A DNA stretch of 24,966 nucleotides, taken from contig JAJRTX010000288.1 in the NCBI GenBank assembly GCA_021545665.1, positions 1 to 24,966 of the forward strand, given 5' to 3'. The stretch comes from Zetaproteobacteria bacterium (lineage in GTDB: Bacteria > Pseudomonadota > Zetaproteobacteria > Mariprofundales > Mariprofundaceae). The notes beneath the pieces are model-generated. The model searched no databases, had not been told where the DNA came from, and was given only the letters and a program-made list of their open reading frames with translations. The translations under genes and the position numbers were made by a program. Positions 23,850 through 24,966 of this stretch are shown here, in pieces (position 1 is the first letter of the stretch; each line of letters opens with the position of its first letter).

Positions 23850-23967
23850 GTATCAGGTTTTGAGCTTTTCGCCTGTTAAGCTGGCGCATTGCCAGCGAGG
23901 AGGGGCTAAGTTGATGATTGAACCTGATGCTAATTCCCTCTGCTTTGAAGAGGCGTTGAATGGATAA
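23842..23967 (+). CDS. Possible 41-residue protein bridging WYL gene and cas1
   Basis: An ATG inside the last codons of the WYL gene (23842) opens a frame that ends TAA at 23965-23967, inside the first codons of cas1. It bridges the whole gap with overlaps at both ends, as translationally coupled genes do. It encodes 41 residues with two cysteines and an acidic end; no family is recognised. An internal ATG (23914) has GGAGGGG further upstream. It could be a real short protein, a coupling ORF, or a relic. Confidence 0.35.
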   Translation: MTEYQVLSFSPVKLAHCQRGGAKLMIEPDANSLCFEEALNG

Positions 23968-24913
23968 TCTGTCACCGCAGAACCTGAAAGCTATCCTGCA
24001 TTCCAAGCGGGCGAATATTTTTTATCTGGAAAAGTGTCGTGTGATGCAAAAAAGCGGGCGGGTGCTTTATCTCACCGAAGAGAAAAAGGATAAGCAGTAT
24101 TGGAATATCCCGATTGCCAATACCACCTGTCTATTGCTCGGCACAGGCACATCAATCACCCAGGCTGCCATGCGTATGCTGGCCTCAGCCGGTGTACTGG
24201 TTGGGTTCAGTGGCGGTGGTGCAACGCCGCTTATCGCTGCCAACGAAATCGAATGGTTGTCGCCGCAGAGTGAATATCGCCCGACAGAATATGTGCAAGG
24301 CTGGATGTCGTGGTGGTTTGATGATGATCAACGTTTAAAGGTTGCCAAACAGTTTCAGCAGTTACGCATCGCATATCTGCAACGGATATGGGGCAGGGAT
24401 AAGGATTTGAAGGCCGAAGGTTTTGATGTCGGTGATACCGATACAGAGCGGGCCATTAATTCTTTTTCAGTACGTATTGAAAAATCTGTCAATGTCACCG
24501 AACTGCTGCTGGTGGAAGCGCAGTTAACCAAAACGCTGTACAAAATCGCTGCCAATCGAACCAGACAAAAGGGTTTTGTACGTGACTTTGAACGCGTGGA
24601 CGATGCCAATGCCTTTCTCAATCATGGTAACTATCTGGCCTATGGTTTGGCTGCCACCACATTATGGGTGCTCGGTATTCCGCACGGCTTTGCAATCTTT
24701 CATGGCAAAACAAGGCGCGGCGCGCTGGTCTTTGATGTGGCCGATCTGATTAAGGATACGCTGATTCTGCCGTGGGCATTCATCTGCGCCAAGGAGGGCG
24801 CAACCGAACAGGAGTTTCGTCAGCAGTGTTTGCAGAATTTTACCAAACACAAAGCGCTGGATTTCATGTTTGATACGGTGAAAGAGATGAGTAAACAGGG
24901 CTCCTGTTTATGA
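23960..24913 (+). CDS. cas1: Cas1, type I-F CRISPR adaptation integrase
   Basis: Cas1 with Cas2 (here fused to Cas3) inserts new spacers into the CRISPR array. The 317-residue protein shows the I-F subtype sequence: an N-terminal LHSKRANIFYLEKCRV segment, GVLVGFSGGGATP, and the helical catalytic domain. Candidate metal ligands are E186 (LLVEAQL), H248 (AIFHGK) and D259 (LVFDVADL). The spacing is close to that of the Pseudomonas I-F Cas1 active site, with 11 residues between His and Asp in both. The ATG at 23960 has a GAGG site. The stop overlaps the cas3 ATG (ATGA), the usual I-F order cas1-cas3-csy1-4. Confidence 0.95.
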   Translation: MDNLSPQNLKAILHSKRANIFYLEKCRVMQKSGRVLYLTEEKKDKQYWNIPIANTTCLLLGTGTSITQAAMRMLASAGVLVGFSGGGATPLIAANEIEWLSPQSEYRPTEYVQGWMSWWFDDDQRLKVAKQFQQLRIAYLQRIWGRDKDLKAEGFDVGDTDTERAINSFSVRIEKSVNVTELLLVEAQLTKTLYKIAANRTRQKGFVRDFERVDDANAFLNHGNYLAYGLAATTLWVLGIPHGFAIFHGKTRRGALVFDVADLIKDTLILPWAFICAKEGATEQEFRQQCLQNFTKHKALDFMFDTVKEMSKQGSCL

Positions 24914-24966
24914 TGGTGACGTTTGTTTCCCAGTGCGAGAAAAAATCACTGGCGAAAACGCGCAGG
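24910..24966 (+). CDS. cas3: Cas2-3 fusion, type I-F (5' end only)
   Basis: The frame starts at ATG 24910 (overlapping the cas1 stop) or ATG 24913 and runs off the window after 19 codons. The visible residues, VTFVSQCEKKSLAKTRR, fit the start of the Cas2 domain that opens type I-F Cas3 (hydrophobic strand, then S.C....L..TRR). The helicase-nuclease parts are outside the window. Identity rests on this short match and on position directly after I-F cas1. Confidence 0.8.
   Translation, partial: MMVTFVSQCEKKSLAKTRR

Noticed and set aside
1..24966. CRISPR array, tRNA or rRNA genes
   Set aside because: No regularly spaced direct repeats were seen near cas1 and no cloverleaf or rRNA-like sequence was noticed. 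The array of a I-F locus is normally beyond csy4, outside this window.

Overview
The window looks like a chromosomal segment of a pseudomonad-type proteobacterium (Pseudomonadota). The sequence cannot separate gammaproteobacterial from zetaproteobacterial or similar. The case rests on an outer membrane (TamA/TamB), a DUF1841 gene, a PilT/PilU pair of type IV pilus motors, an AddAB-type recombination nuclease and a type I-F CRISPR cas1. No rRNA, tRNA or CRISPR array was seen.

Layout. (1) 1-7081, housekeeping: the last codons of an unknown gene, a cluster of REP-like hairpins, tamA and tamB (outer-membrane translocation and assembly), a convergent ICMT-type membrane methyltransferase, and a two-gene operon of a DUF1841 protein and a small two-helix membrane protein. 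(2) 7082-12730, an accessory island: a broken hicBA toxin-antitoxin pair, the 3' tail of an hsdS specificity gene, a very AT-rich intact PHP-domain + SMC-like ATPase (TrlF family), an intact rhuM, the first codons of an hsdR restriction subunit, and a truncated plus a full-length Bro-N (phage antirepressor-like) gene. The hsdS tail and hsdR head bracket TrlF and RhuM, so this reads as a wrecked type I restriction-modification locus whose two accessory genes survived. (3) 12731-18690: an AddB-like nuclease and AddA-like helicase-nuclease with a 4-bp overlap, for double-strand-break processing. (4) 18690-19970: a 162-bp element with perfect 15-bp terminal inverted repeats and a 4-bp target duplication (MITE-like), a PlsC-type acyltransferase, and a nested symmetrical inverted repeat. 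(5) 19966-22263, minus strand: pilU and pilT, with pilT transcribed first. (6) 22264-22889: mostly non-coding, with two doubtful small ORFs and a perfect 20-bp palindrome. (7) 22890-24966: a WYL-domain regulator, a 41-codon ORF, cas1 (type I-F) and the start of cas3 (cas2-3 fusion), joined head to tail by overlapping stop and start codons.

The most interesting parts are the defence island, where a PHP-ATPase and RhuM outlived their type I R-M host operon, and the WYL-sORF-cas1-cas2/3 arrangement. The latter suggests a dedicated regulator translated in register with the adaptation genes. The MITE-like element, the 20-bp palindrome and the nested inverted repeat are separate unexplained structures.
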